Positions 41,979 through 51,912 of a DNA stretch of 64,000 bases are shown here, one piece after another. The stretch spans positions 188,066 through 252,065 of the forward strand of contig NZ_JACHNY010000005.1 in NCBI RefSeq assembly GCF_014199625.1, read 5' to 3'. The translations under genes were made by a program, and so were the position numbers. Source of the DNA: Sphingomonas abaci. GTDB taxonomy: Bacteria > Pseudomonadota > Alphaproteobacteria > Sphingomonadales > Sphingomonadaceae. Position 1 is the stretch's first letter, and each line of letters opens with the position of its first letter. Below the pieces are notes generated by a model. It was not told where the DNA came from. It did no database searches and saw only the letters and a list, made by a program, of their open reading frames with translations.

Positions 41979-44471
41979 GTGAAATCACCGTTCAGCACCA
42001 TCGCCGGCTATGACGATGGCGATATCGACACCAACCGCAGCGCCAATCCGCACCTGGGCGACCTGATCGAGCAGCGCTACTCGCGCCGACAGGCGCTGAT
42101 GGGCGGCCTGTCGGCGGCGGGCGCGGCCGTGTTCGGCGGCATGTTGCTGAGCGCGTGCGGCGATGACGCGGACACGCCGGTGGCGGTCAGCGCCGGCGAT
42201 GCGACGACCGCGAGCGCCGGCCGCACCGTCGTGCTGACCGGCCAGTCCGAGCGCGGCGGTCGTTCGGCGGCATGGCGGCAGGTCAGTGGCCCCGCCGTGA
42301 CGATGGCCGTGACCGGCGTCAACACCGCCACCTTCACCGCACCCGGCGTGGCAAGCGCGACGCCGCTGGTCTTCGCCTTCGGAGTGACCAGCGACTCGGG
42401 CGTGAAGAGCGAGGCGCAGACCACGGTCACCGTCACGCCAGCCGTGTTGGGTTTCACCGCCGTGCCCAAGGGGTTGGGCGATACGGTGGTGGTGCCGAGC
42501 GGCCATGACGTCACCGTCCTCTACCGGCTGGGCGATCCGCTCGCCGCGGGCGTGGCGGCCTATGCCAATGATGGGACCGACACCAATTTCGCCCAGCGCG
42601 CGGGCGATCATCACGACGGCATGAGCTATTTCGGCCTGGCATCGTCCGGCAGCAGCCCCGATCCCAGCAACAGTAGCCGCGGCGTACTGGTGCTCAACCA
42701 CGAGAACATCACTGCCGCCTATCTCCATCCCAACGGCCCGACCAGCAGCAACGGCGTGCGTCCCGAGGCGGAAGCGATCAAGGAGATCGAGGCGCATGGC
42801 GTCTCGGTGGTCGAAGTGTCCCGGGCCAGCGGCGGCGCCTGGACCTATGTCCAGTCCTCGAGCCTCAACCGCCGCATCACGCCGAACACGCCGATGCGCT
42901 TCAGCGGTCCGGCGGCGGGCAGCGCGCTGCTCCGCACCGCCTATTCGCCGGACGGCACCAGCGGTCGCGGCACCATCAACAATTGCGCCAACGGCACCAT
43001 GCCCTGGCACACCTATCTGACCAACGAGGAGAATTGGGCCGGCTATTTCCGCCGCAACGCCGGGGACGCCGCCGTGCGCACGACCGCCGGCCTGGCGAAG
43101 GAGAATGTTTCGCTCGCGCGCTACGGCATCTCGGAGGGGCGCACCGGCAATAATGGCTGGACCACCGTCACCCCCGCCACCGCCGGCAACACCGTTTTCT
43201 CGCGCTGGAACGCCACCGCCGACGCCACCCAGGCCGCGGACGGCAGCGGCGACTTCCGCCACGAACCCTTTCAGTTCGGCTGGGTGGTCGAGATCGACCC
43301 CTTCGATCCCAGCGCGACCCCGCGCAAGCGGACCGCGCTCGGCCGCATGAACCACGAGGGCTGCCAGGTCGGCCGCACCATCGCCGGGGTCCGCCCAGCC
43401 TTCTACATGGGCGACGATGCGCAGAACGAATATATCTACAAGTTCGTGTCGGCCACGCCCTGGTCGGCGGCGGACGCCAGTGCCAGCGACCGTCTTGCGG
43501 TCGGCGACAAATATCTGAACGCCGGCACGCTCCATGTCGCGCGTTTCAATGCCGACGGCACCGGCCAGTGGCTGCCCCTGGTGTTCGGGCAGAACGGCCT
43601 GACGAGCAGCAACGCCACCTATCCCTTCGCCGACCAGGCCGATGTGCTGGTCAACACCCGCCTCGCCGCCGACGTGCTGGGCGCGACCAAGATGGACCGG
43701 CCGGAATGGACCGCCGTCAACCCGGCGACCGGCGAGATGTATTGCACACTGACCAACAACAGCTCGCGCCGCCCGGTCGCCAGCGGGTCGCAGACCGGCG
43801 TCGATGCCGCCAATCCGCGCGCCTATGTCGATCCCAAGACGACCGGCGGATCGACCACCGGCAACGCCAACGGCCATGTCATCCGCCTGCGCGAGACCGG
43901 TGACACGTCGGAGGCGTCGACCTTCGCCTGGGACATCTATGCCTTTGGCGCAGGTTCGGACCTTGACGCGACCAACATCAACCTGTCCGGCCTGGACGCG
44001 ACCAACGACTTCTCCTCGCCGGATGGGATGTGGTTCGGCCTGCCGAGCAACGTCTCGGGTCAGGGCACACCGCTGCTCTGGCTCCAGACCGATGACGGTG
44101 CCTTCACCGACCAGACCAACTGCATGATGCTGGCGGCGATCCCCGGCACGGTCGGCGATGGCGGCACCCGATCGGTGACCAGCACCGTCGGCGGCGGCAG
44201 CGCGACCGTCTCCACCCGCATCGGCAAGACGCCGGGTACGACGCTGCGCCGTTTCCTGGTCGGCCCGAAACAGTGCGAGATCACCGGCATCCACTCGACG
44301 CCGGACGGAACCGCGCTGTTCGTCAATATCCAGCATCCAGGCGAGGACGGCAACGCCCGCGCGATCAGCAGCAACTGGCCGGCCAGCCAGACCGGCGCCG
44401 CCAGCGGCAGCCGCCCGCGCTCCGCCACGATCGTCATCACCCGCAGCGATGGCGGCATCGTCGGCCTGTAG
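41979..44471 (+). CDS. phoX: PhoX family alkaline phosphatase, Tat-exported
   Basis: An 830-residue DUF839/PhoX protein. The start is GTG 41979, with a purine-rich GGGGGA upstream. A twin-arginine signal is in YSRRQALMGGLSAAGAAVFG (R36, R37), followed by LLSACG, which could also be a lipobox. Residues about 73-155 look like an inserted PKD/Ig-like domain (GRTVVLTGQ to TVTVTP). The remainder is the PhoX propeller, with VLVLNHENITAAYLHP, MPWHTYLTNEENWAG and RMNHEGCQVGRT as metal-site segments. It hydrolyses phosphate monoesters outside the cytoplasm. Confidence 0.9.
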   Translation: MKSPFSTIAGYDDGDIDTNRSANPHLGDLIEQRYSRRQALMGGLSAAGAAVFGGMLLSACGDDADTPVAVSAGDATTASAGRTVVLTGQSERGGRSAAWRQVSGPAVTMAVTGVNTATFTAPGVASATPLVFAFGVTSDSGVKSEAQTTVTVTPAVLGFTAVPKGLGDTVVVPSGHDVTVLYRLGDPLAAGVAAYANDGTDTNFAQRAGDHHDGMSYFGLASSGSSPDPSNSSRGVLVLNHENITAAYLHPNGPTSSNGVRPEAEAIKEIEAHGVSVVEVSRASGGAWTYVQSSSLNRRITPNTPMRFSGPAAGSALLRTAYSPDGTSGRGTINNCANGTMPWHTYLTNEENWAGYFRRNAGDAAVRTTAGLAKENVSLARYGISEGRTGNNGWTTVTPATAGNTVFSRWNATADATQAADGSGDFRHEPFQFGWVVEIDPFDPSATPRKRTALGRMNHEGCQVGRTIAGVRPAFYMGDDAQNEYIYKFVSATPWSAADASASDRLAVGDKYLNAGTLHVARFNADGTGQWLPLVFGQNGLTSSNATYPFADQADVLVNTRLAADVLGATKMDRPEWTAVNPATGEMYCTLTNNSSRRPVASGSQTGVDAANPRAYVDPKTTGGSTTGNANGHVIRLRETGDTSEASTFAWDIYAFGAGSDLDATNINLSGLDATNDFSSPDGMWFGLPSNVSGQGTPLLWLQTDDGAFTDQTNCMMLAAIPGTVGDGGTRSVTSTVGGGSATVSTRIGKTPGTTLRRFLVGPKQCEITGIHSTPDGTALFVNIQHPGEDGNARAISSNWPASQTGAASGSRPRSATIVITRSDGGIVGL

Positions 44472-44519
44472 GGCTGAGGTCGGGAGGGCGGTGCATCCGC
44501 CCTCCCCTCGTTCCCGCGC

Positions 44520-45362
44520 TTAGTCCGGGAAGTCGGTCGCGACCGCGGCTTCGCGCCGCGCTTCGATCTCGTGCAGGCGGCGGCGCAGGCGATCGGTGAC
44601 CTGGTCGATCCCCCAGGCGCCCAGCACCATGTGACGCGGCGGGTCGGCCTCGTCCGCCAGCGCGACGATTGCGGCGGCGGCCCGCTCCGGATCGCCCGCC
44701 TGGCGGCCGCTGACCGAACGCGTGCTTTCCAGCCGCTGCCCGGCGGTCGCCTGATAGGCCTCGATCCCGACCGGCGTCTGGCGCAGCGAGCGGCCCGCCC
44801 AGTCGGTGCGGAACGGCCCCGGCTCGATGCAGGTCACCCGGATGCCCAGCGGCGCGCCCTCGGCGGCGAGCGAATCGGACCAGCCCTCCACCGCGTGCTT
44901 GGACGCGGCGTAATAGCCCGAGCCCGGAAACCCGACCAAGCCGGCGACCGAGGTGATGTTGACGACATGCCCGCCCCCTTGCGCGCGCATCATCGGCAGC
45001 ACGGAGCGGGTCAGCGCGAACAGGCCGAAGACATTGGCGTCGAACTGGGCGCGGATCTCCGCTTCCTCGCCCTCCTCGATGCTCGCCTGATAGCCATAGC
45101 CGGCATTGTTCACGAGGACGTCGATCCGTCCGAACCGTTCGCGCGCCGCCTCCACGGCGGCGGTGATCTGCGCGAGGTCGGTGACGTCGAGCGCCAGCGG
45201 CAGCAACCGGTCGGACGCGCCATCCAGATTCGCGACTCGCGCCACATCCTTGGCGGTCGCGACCACCCGCTGCCCCCGCGCCAGCACCGCCTGTGCCAGC
45301 GATCGGCCGAAACCGGTCGAGCAGCCGGTGATGAACCAAACGGCATCCTGCGCCAACGCCAT
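44520..45362 (-). CDS. Short-chain dehydrogenase/reductase
   Basis: A 280-residue SDR, start ATG 45362. It has the atypical cofactor motif TGCSTGFGRSLAQAV, NNAGYGYQASIEE, catalytic serine in NITSVAGLVG, and Y/K in YYAASKHAVEGWS. It belongs to the oxidoreductase group often called SDR-type 17-beta-like. The substrate is unknown. It is divergent from the ThDP enzyme gene. Confidence 0.88.
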   Translation of the reverse strand: MALAQDAVWFITGCSTGFGRSLAQAVLARGQRVVATAKDVARVANLDGASDRLLPLALDVTDLAQITAAVEAARERFGRIDVLVNNAGYGYQASIEEGEEAEIRAQFDANVFGLFALTRSVLPMMRAQGGGHVVNITSVAGLVGFPGSGYYAASKHAVEGWSDSLAAEGAPLGIRVTCIEPGPFRTDWAGRSLRQTPVGIEAYQATAGQRLESTRSVSGRQAGDPERAAAAIVALADEADPPRHMVLGAWGIDQVTDRLRRRLHEIEARREAAVATDFPD

Positions 45363-45465
45363 GTTCTCTCTCCACTTTTTTTCGAAAGGACACGGCGCGA
45401 ATGCGCCACGCCTGTCGCGGTTCCGGGCCGCTATCCGCCGCCGCCGCCGCGCGCTATGAGCGGGC

Positions 45466-47115
45466 ATGACCAGCAGAACCGGCGGCCGCCTCCTCGTCGA
45501 CCAGCTCCTCGCACAAGGCTGCGAGCGGATTTTCACCGTGCCGGGCGAGAGCTTCCTCGCCGTGCTCGACGCGCTCCACGACACGCCCGAGATCGACCTC
45601 GTCGTCTGCCGGCAGGAGGGGGGCGCGGCGTTCATGGCCTGCGCCGACGGCACGCTGGCCGGGCGGCCCGGCATCGCCTTCGTCACCCGTGGGCCGGGCG
45701 CGACCAACGCCTCGATCGGCGTCCATGTCGCGATGCAGGACTCGCAGCCGATGATCCTGTTCATCGGCGATGTCGACCGCGCGACCCGCGACCGCGAGGC
45801 ATTCCAGGAGGTCGATTTCCAGGCGATGTTCGCCCCCTTGTGCAAATGGGCGGCGCGGATCGACGATGCGGCGCGCATCCCCGAATATGTCGCCCGCGCC
45901 TATGCCACCGCGATGAACGGCCGCCCCGGCCCCGTGGTACTGGCGCTGCCCGAGGACATGCTGCTCGACCAGGTCGAGGCACTCGACCGGCCATGGATCG
46001 AGCGCCCGGCCCAGGACGCCGTCATTCAGGACATACTGACCGTGGGCGACATGATCGCCGAGGCCGAACGGCCGCTCGCGATCATCGGCGGCGCGCACTG
46101 GGACCAGGAGACGGTGGCGCTCGTCGAGCGATGGGGAGAAGCGGCGGGCGTACCGCTGGTGGCGGCGTTCCGGCGGCAGGATGCCGTGTCCGCGACCTGT
46201 CCGGTCTATGCGGGCAATTTGGGCTACGGTCCGAACCCGAAGCTGCTGGACCGCGTGCGCAACGCCGATCTGCTGGTCGTGCTGGGCGCCCGGCTCGGAG
46301 AGGCGACCACCGATGGCTATCACCTCGTCACCCCGGACCATCCGGGCCAGACGCTGATCCACATCCATCCCGATCCCGAGGAACTGCACCGCGTCTATCG
46401 GACCGACCTCGCCTTGTGCTGTGACGTCCACTGCGCGATCGGCATGCTGGAAACGCAGGCCAGCGACGCCGCCAGGCCCCATCCTTCCGGACGGGAGGCT
46501 CATGCCGACTATCTGGCCTGGTCGGAGCCGGCACCGCGTGCAGGCGTGGCGCTCGACTTGGGCCTCTGTGTCGCAGCGATGCGCGAGCGACTTCCGGCCG
46601 ATACGATCATCTGCAACGGCGCCGGCAATTATTCGGGATGGTGGCATCGCTACTGGCGATATGAGCCGGGATGCCAGCTTGCCCCGACCTGCGGCGCGAT
46701 GGGCTATGGCCTTCCGGCGGCCGTCGCCGCTGCTCTGCGCCGCCCCGATTCCTTCGTCGTCGCGCTGGCGGGCGACGGCTGCTTCCTGATGAACGGGCAG
46801 GAGCTGGCGACCGCCGTGCAGACCGGCGCATCGATGCTGGTGATCGTCGTCGACAATGGCGCCTATGGCACGATCCGGATGCATCAGGAGCGCGAGTTCC
46901 CCGGCCGGATCAGCGCCACCCGCCTCGCCAATCCGGATTTCGCCGCGCTCGCCCGCGCTTACGGCGCCTGGGCGGAGACGGTGGAGACGACCGAGGCCTT
47001 CGCCCCTGCCCTCGCCCGCGCGCAGGCGGAGACGGGCGTCCGTCTGCTCCACCTCAAGACCCAGGTCGAGGTCATCACCCCGGCGGCGATGCTGAGCGAC
47101 GTCGCGCGACGATGA
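45466..47115 (+). CDS. Thiamine diphosphate-dependent enzyme (acetolactate synthase-like)
   Basis: A 549-residue protein of the pyruvate oxidase/acetolactate synthase family. N-terminal domain: FTVPGESFLAVLDAL and the catalytic glutamate in CRQEGGAAFMA. A central domain follows, and the C-terminal ThDP domain has LAGDGCFLMNGQELATAVQ with VIVVDNGAYGTIRMHQE. No small regulatory subunit is adjacent, so it is unlikely to be the main biosynthetic ilvB. It may be a decarboxylase or a catabolic acetolactate synthase. It overlaps the UPF0178 gene by ATGA. Confidence 0.86.
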   Translation: MTSRTGGRLLVDQLLAQGCERIFTVPGESFLAVLDALHDTPEIDLVVCRQEGGAAFMACADGTLAGRPGIAFVTRGPGATNASIGVHVAMQDSQPMILFIGDVDRATRDREAFQEVDFQAMFAPLCKWAARIDDAARIPEYVARAYATAMNGRPGPVVLALPEDMLLDQVEALDRPWIERPAQDAVIQDILTVGDMIAEAERPLAIIGGAHWDQETVALVERWGEAAGVPLVAAFRRQDAVSATCPVYAGNLGYGPNPKLLDRVRNADLLVVLGARLGEATTDGYHLVTPDHPGQTLIHIHPDPEELHRVYRTDLALCCDVHCAIGMLETQASDAARPHPSGREAHADYLAWSEPAPRAGVALDLGLCVAAMRERLPADTIICNGAGNYSGWWHRYWRYEPGCQLAPTCGAMGYGLPAAVAAALRRPDSFVVALAGDGCFLMNGQELATAVQTGASMLVIVVDNGAYGTIRMHQEREFPGRISATRLANPDFAALARAYGAWAETVETTEAFAPALARAQAETGVRLLHLKTQVEVITPAAMLSDVARR

Positions 47116-47573
47116 TCCGCATCCTGGTCGATGCCGATGCCTGCCCGGTGAAGGACGAGATCTACCGGGTGGCGCTGCGCCACGGCGCGGCCGTGGTCGT
47201 CGTCAGCAACAGCCGGCTGCGCATGCCCGACCATCCGCTGATCACCCGCCAGGTGGTGAACGACGGGTTCGACGCGGCGGACGACTGGATCGCCGAACAG
47301 GCGAACGCCGCCGCCATCGTCGTCACCGCCGACATTTTGCTGGCGGATCGGGCCTTGAAGGCGGGTGCGACGGTGATCGCCCCTAATGGCCGTCCCTTCA
47401 CCACCGCCTCGATCGGCGGCGCGATTGCGACGCGGGCGATCATGGCCGATCTGCGCGCCGGCGGCGACGTGATCGGCGGACCCCCGCCGTTCCAGAAGAG
47501 CGACCGCTCGCGCTTCCTGTCCACGCTGGACGAAGCGCTGGTGCGGCTTGCCCGAACCATCCGCCGCGCCTAA
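47112..47573 (+). CDS. UPF0178 family protein (YaiI/YqxD)
   Basis: A 153-residue protein with the NYN-like fold: ILVDADACPVKDEIYRVA at the N-terminus, VVTADILLADRALKAG and GGPPPFQKSDRSRFLSTLDE near the end. The conserved aspartates suggest a nuclease-like site, but function is unproven. The ATG overlaps the upstream stop. It is cytoplasmic. Confidence 0.9.
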   Translation: MIRILVDADACPVKDEIYRVALRHGAAVVVVSNSRLRMPDHPLITRQVVNDGFDAADDWIAEQANAAAIVVTADILLADRALKAGATVIAPNGRPFTTASIGGAIATRAIMADLRAGGDVIGGPPPFQKSDRSRFLSTLDEALVRLARTIRRA

Positions 47574-47687
47574 ACTTTCCCTCCGTTCGGGAGTCTTCGA
47601 CATGAACCAGCATCGCCGCTGAGGCGGACCGAAGCACTATCGGCGGGCACGCACCGTGGGCTGGCCGTCATGGACAGGGCGAACATC

Positions 47688-48467
47688 ATGCAAAGACTGA
47701 CGGGCAAGACCTGCGTCATCACCGGCGCGGCGCGCGGAATCGGCCGCGCGATCGCCGAGCGCTTCCAGGCCGAGGGCGGCATCGTCATCCTGACCGACCA
47801 GGATGTGGAGGCGGGCACGGCCGCCGCCGATGCGATCGACGCCCGGTTCCTGCCCCTCGACGTCGGCGAGGAAGAGGACTGGCTGCGACTGGCAGACGCC
47901 GTGCCGGTGGCGGATGTGGTGGTGAACAATGCCGGCATCACCGGCTTCGAACAGGGCGTGGTGCCGCACGATCCCGAACATGCCAGCCTGGCCGACTGGC
48001 GCGCGGTGCACCGGGTCAATCTCGACGGGACATTTCTGGGCTGCCGCTATGCGATTTGCGCGATGAAGGCGACGGGAACCGGTTCGATCATCAACATATC
48101 GTCACGCTCCGGCATGGTCGGCATCCCCGGCGCGGCCGCCTATGCCGCGTCCAAGGCGGCGATCCGCAACCACAGCAAGACCGTGGCGCTCTACTGCGCG
48201 CAGCAGGGCTGGCGCATCCGCTGCAACTCGATCCACCCCGCCGCGATCCTGACGCCGATGTGGGAGCCGATGCTGGGCGATGGCCCCGGCCGCGCCGAGC
48301 GGATGGCCGCGCTGGTCGCCGATACGCCGCTCAGGCGGTTCGGCACGGCCGAGGAAGTCGCGGCGGTGGCGGCGATGCTCGCCGCGGACGAAGCCGCCTA
48401 TGTGACGGGAACGGAAGTGACGATCGACGGCGGCCTGCTCGCCGGATCGGCCGCCACGCCGGGATAG
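47688..48467 (+). CDS. Short-chain dehydrogenase/reductase
   Basis: A 259-residue SDR. ATG 47688 is used; ATG 47670 would add six residues. Motifs are [27 protein letters not shown], serine in [10 protein letters not shown], and Y/K in [14 protein letters not shown]; the C-terminus is [17 protein letters not shown] in LTDQDVEAG suggests NAD preference. It resembles cyclopentanol/3-hydroxy-type dehydrogenases; the substrate is unknown. Confidence 0.88.
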   Translation: MQRLTGKTCVITGAARGIGRAIAERFQAEGGIVILTDQDVEAGTAAADAIDARFLPLDVGEEEDWLRLADAVPVADVVVNNAGITGFEQGVVPHDPEHASLADWRAVHRVNLDGTFLGCRYAICAMKATGTGSIINISSRSGMVGIPGAAAYAASKAAIRNHSKTVALYCAQQGWRIRCNSIHPAAILTPMWEPMLGDGPGRAERMAALVADTPLRRFGTAEEVAAVAAMLAADEAAYVTGTEVTIDGGLLAGSAATPG

Positions 48468-48621
48468 CCCCGTCGCTTACACCTCTAGAGCGTGTAGCAG
48501 GATGCACCGGCGCGCATGGGATTGCCTAGGCACGTGTGACAGGGTGAAACTGCCTGCCATAGGACCGGACAGATTCGGGATCGCATGGACGGGGATGGCA
48601 GTCCTCGCCACGCGCCGCCCC

Positions 48622-49083
48622 TCAGGCGATCTTGCGCCCGAAACCGCCGCCGCCCAGCGGCCGCCGCGGGGCCGGGGGATTCGCCTCACGTTCGAGCAGC
48701 GCCAGCGTCTGCTCGAACAGCGGCCGCAATCGCGTGACGGCGGTCAGCGCCGCCTCGCACGTCTCCTGCGCCTCGACGCAGTCGCGGCCGATCACCTCGA
48801 TCTCCTCGGCCAGCGTCGCCAGCGGCAGCGCGCCGAACTGGCGGGCCTCGCCCTTCAGCGTATGCGCTGGGATGACCAGCCCGGCCGCGTTCAGCCCACG
48901 CATCGCCAATTCGATCGCGGCGACCGATTTCACCCCATCCTCGCGGAAATAGCCCAGGATGCGGACGAAGCCGGTCCCCAGCTCCGCCCGCGTCGCGAAA
49001 AAAGCGGGCCAGTCGACCAGCGTGCTACCCTCGAACGACAATGTCTTGGCTCCACCGGCAAATCTTGCCGGGTCATAGCCCAT
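48622..49083 (-). CDS. Histidine phosphotransfer (Hpt) domain protein
   Basis: A 153-residue protein with one Hpt four-helix domain. The phospho-accepting histidine is in IPAHTLKGEARQFGALPLA, and an upstream helix is FVRILGYFREDGVKSVAAI. It would shuttle phosphate between a hybrid kinase and a response regulator; neither is in the window. It lies 32 bp downstream of der on the same strand. Confidence 0.85.
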   Translation of the reverse strand: MGYDPARFAGGAKTLSFEGSTLVDWPAFFATRAELGTGFVRILGYFREDGVKSVAAIELAMRGLNAAGLVIPAHTLKGEARQFGALPLATLAEEIEVIGRDCVEAQETCEAALTAVTRLRPLFEQTLALLEREANPPAPRRPLGGGGFGRKIA

Positions 49084-49115
49084 CAAGGGTAAACAGCCTG
49101 TTGCCAAGCGACCCG

Positions 49116-50495
49116 TCAGTCGTCCTTGCGATCGAACGGGTTTTTCGGCGCGCGCAGCGTCAGCCGCACCGGCACCGCGCCGAAGCCCAGCTCGCGCCGC
49201 ATCGAATTGACCAGATAGCGTTCGTAGCTGGCCGGCAACTGGTCGACCCGCGTGCCGAAGATGACGAAGCTCGGCGGGCGCGATTTGATCTGGGTGACGT
49301 AGCGCATCTTGATCCGCTTGCCGCCGGGTGCGGGGGGCGGATTGGCCTCGATCGCGCGTTCGAACCAGCGATTGAGTTCGCCGGTGCCGACACGTTTCGA
49401 CCAGGCCTCGCGCACCTCGAACGCCGCGCCGACGAGCTGGTCGATGCCCTTGCCCGTCGCGGCCGAGACGGTGATGACCGTGACGCCCTTCACCTGGCTC
49501 AGCCCATCCTCCAGCGCCTTCTTCACGCCATTGAACAAGGACGAGGCGTTTTCGGCGATGTCCCATTTGTTGAGCGCGATGATCAGCGCGCGCCCCTCTT
49601 CCAGCACGCGGTCGGCGATGCGCAGGTCCTGCGCCTCAAGTCCCAGCGTCGCGTCGAGCAGCAGCACCACCACTTCGGCGAAATCGACGGCGTGGAGCGC
49701 GTCGGCGACCGACAATTTCTCCAGCTTGTCCTGCACCTTGGCGCGCTTGCGCATGCCCGCCGTGTCGATCAGCCGCACCGGGCGCGGCGCGCCCTTGGGA
49801 TCGTGCCACATCCAGTCGACCGCGATCGAATCGCGCGTGATGCCGGCCTCCGGTCCGGTGATCAGCCGGTCCTCGCCCAGCATCCGGTTGATCAGCGTCG
49901 ACTTGCCCGCATTCGGGCGGCCGACGATCGCCAGCTTGAGCGGCGCGTCGGGACGGTCGTCCCCTTCCTCTTCGGCCTCGCCCTCCGCCTCGGCGCGCTC
50001 CAGATGCGGCAGCAGCGCCTCGAACAGGTCACCCATGCCCTCGCCATGTTCGGCGGAGAGCTGGACCGGATCGCCGAAGCCGAGCGCCAGCGACTCGAGG
50101 ATGCCCTGTTCGCCCTGCCGTCCTTCGGCCTTGTTGGCGGCGAGCACGACCGGCGTGGTCGAGGAGCGGAGCCAGCGTGCGATCTCCTCGTCCAGCGGCA
50201 CGATGCCGGCGCGCGAGTCGAACAGGAACAGCGCCACATCGGCCTGTTTCAGCGCCGCCTCGGTTTGCAGGCGCATCCGGCCGGGCAGCGTCTGCGCGTC
50301 GTGATCCTCGTAGCCGGCAGTGTCGATGACGCGGAAATCGAGGCCGATCAGATGCGCGTCACCTTCGCGGCGGTCGCGGGTGACGCCGGGCCGGTCGTCG
50401 ACCAGCGCGAGCTTCTTGCCGACCAGACGATTGAACAAGGTGGATTTGCCGACATTCGGCCGGCCGACGATCGCGACCACAGGGAGTTTGGGCAT
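49116..50495 (-). CDS. der: Ribosome-assembly GTPase Der (EngA)
   Basis: A 459-residue double GTPase. The two G1 motifs are GRPNVGKSTLFNRL and GRPNAGKSTLINRM, and the C-terminal KH-like domain contains KMRYVTQIKSRPPSFVIFG. It is needed for 50S assembly. A 20-residue acidic insert (ERAEAEGEAEEEGDDRPD) lies between the GTPase domains. It follows bamB, as in many proteobacteria. Confidence 0.96.
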   Translation of the reverse strand: MPKLPVVAIVGRPNVGKSTLFNRLVGKKLALVDDRPGVTRDRREGDAHLIGLDFRVIDTAGYEDHDAQTLPGRMRLQTEAALKQADVALFLFDSRAGIVPLDEEIARWLRSSTTPVVLAANKAEGRQGEQGILESLALGFGDPVQLSAEHGEGMGDLFEALLPHLERAEAEGEAEEEGDDRPDAPLKLAIVGRPNAGKSTLINRMLGEDRLITGPEAGITRDSIAVDWMWHDPKGAPRPVRLIDTAGMRKRAKVQDKLEKLSVADALHAVDFAEVVVLLLDATLGLEAQDLRIADRVLEEGRALIIALNKWDIAENASSLFNGVKKALEDGLSQVKGVTVITVSAATGKGIDQLVGAAFEVREAWSKRVGTGELNRWFERAIEANPPPAPGGKRIKMRYVTQIKSRPPSFVIFGTRVDQLPASYERYLVNSMRRELGFGAVPVRLTLRAPKNPFDRKDD

Positions 50496-50586
50496 GGTCC
50501 GCCCTTAGCCGTTGTCGAGCGAGGCGTCACCCCGCTTGGCGACCGATCGGCCGGCGTTCGCGCGCCGCCCGATCGGTGAGCCGGGA

Positions 50587-51912
50587 TCAGCGAAAGGCGG
50601 TCAGCCGCCCGCGCTCGTCGATCGTGTAGAGCGTCGACAGCGCGACGACCGGCGGCAGGGAGAACGGCGTCCTGGTCTCGATCGTCGAAACGATCTGGCC
50701 GTCGCCTACCCCGGCCGAGACGATCTGGCCGTCGCTGTTGGTCAGCACCAGCCGGCCGCCGGCCAGCACCGGCCCGAACCAGGTGATCGGGCCCTTGCGC
50801 TTCTTGACGTTCCGATAGCGGGGCAACTGCGCGATCCAGCGCGCCTTGCCGCTGGCCCGCGACAGGCAGGCGAGACGTGCGTCGTCGGTGACGACGAACA
50901 ACCAGTCGCCCGCGATCCAGGGGGTCGAGATGCCCGCCAGATTTTGCTCCCACAGCCGCTGCCCGGTCGACAGATCGAGCGAGACCATGCGGCCGCCCTG
51001 CCCGACCGCGAAGACGCGGCCATTGTCGATCACCGGATCGGCGTCGATATCGGCCAGGCTGGACACCGACATGGTGACCGCGGTGCGCGACAGCGCATCC
51101 TGCCACAGCACGCGGCCATTCTCGTAGCGATAGGCGGACAGCTCGCCGGACGAATAGCCGGTCACCACCGTGCCCTGGCTGGCGGCGGGCGCGGCGACGC
51201 CGAACACGCCCTGCGTCTCCAGCGTGCCCGACTGCGCCCATTGCACCTTGCCGTCGGCCTGGGCGAGCGCGAACAGCTGATTGTCCTGGCTCAGCACATA
51301 GACATTGCCATTGGCGATGGTCGGCGACCCGCGCAGTGGACCGCCCGGCTTGGCGCGCCACAGCGGCGCGCCGTCCGCCGCCGTCATCGCCACCACGTCG
51401 CCCAGGCCGTCAGTGGCATAGAGCTTGCCGTCGTCGAAGCTGACGCCGCCGCCGAAGCGGGCGGCGCGCGACCGTTCGCCGTCGTTGATGCTCTTGGTCC
51501 ACAGCACCGCGCCGGTCCGGGCGTCAAAGGCATGAACGGTGGCGTCCACGTCGATGATGAACAGCTTGCCGTCGGCGATCACCGGCGCCGCGGCCAGCCG
51601 CTCGCGATCCGATCCGCCATTGATCGTCGCCTGCCAGGCCCGGCCCGGCGCCTCGGCGAGGGCGAGCTGACCCATCGACTTGGCGGCGTTACCGCCCGGC
51701 TGCGCCCAGGCGTCATTGGCGAAGGGTGCGGGCAACGTCACCTGCACCTGCGCCATCGCCGGATCCGTCGCCACCTCGTTTTCCGAAGCGAGGATCGGCA
51801 CGCGCTGGCCGACCGTCGGCGTCTTCTTCGGGCCACCGCCCTTGAAGACGCCGCAGGAACTGAGCGCGATGAGCGCGGCGACCATCACGGGCGCGCGGAA
51901 AGTCTTGTTCAT
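50587..51912 (-). CDS. bamB: Outer-membrane assembly lipoprotein BamB-like PQQ-repeat protein
   Basis: A 441-residue eight-bladed propeller. Lipoprotein signal with the lipobox ALSSC near residue 20, then PQQ-like repeats (FDARTGAVLWTKSI, LDLSTGQRLWEQNLAGIS). BamB helps the BAM complex insert outer-membrane beta-barrels. The start overlaps the upstream yfgM-like stop (ATGA). The gene order yfgM-bamB-der is the conserved one. Confidence 0.9.
   Translation of the reverse strand: MNKTFRAPVMVAALIALSSCGVFKGGGPKKTPTVGQRVPILASENEVATDPAMAQVQVTLPAPFANDAWAQPGGNAAKSMGQLALAEAPGRAWQATINGGSDRERLAAAPVIADGKLFIIDVDATVHAFDARTGAVLWTKSINDGERSRAARFGGGVSFDDGKLYATDGLGDVVAMTAADGAPLWRAKPGGPLRGSPTIANGNVYVLSQDNQLFALAQADGKVQWAQSGTLETQGVFGVAAPAASQGTVVTGYSSGELSAYRYENGRVLWQDALSRTAVTMSVSSLADIDADPVIDNGRVFAVGQGGRMVSLDLSTGQRLWEQNLAGISTPWIAGDWLFVVTDDARLACLSRASGKARWIAQLPRYRNVKKRKGPITWFGPVLAGGRLVLTNSDGQIVSAGVGDGQIVSTIETRTPFSLPPVVALSTLYTIDERGRLTAFR

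Noticed and set aside
41985..44336. 783-codon frame antisense to phoX
   Set aside because: Alanine/glycine/arginine-rich shadow of the phoX coding strand.
45466..47115. Calling this gene the biosynthetic ilvB
   Set aside because: No ilvN-type small subunit is adjacent and the neighbourhood is not branched-chain amino acid synthesis; only family level is supported.
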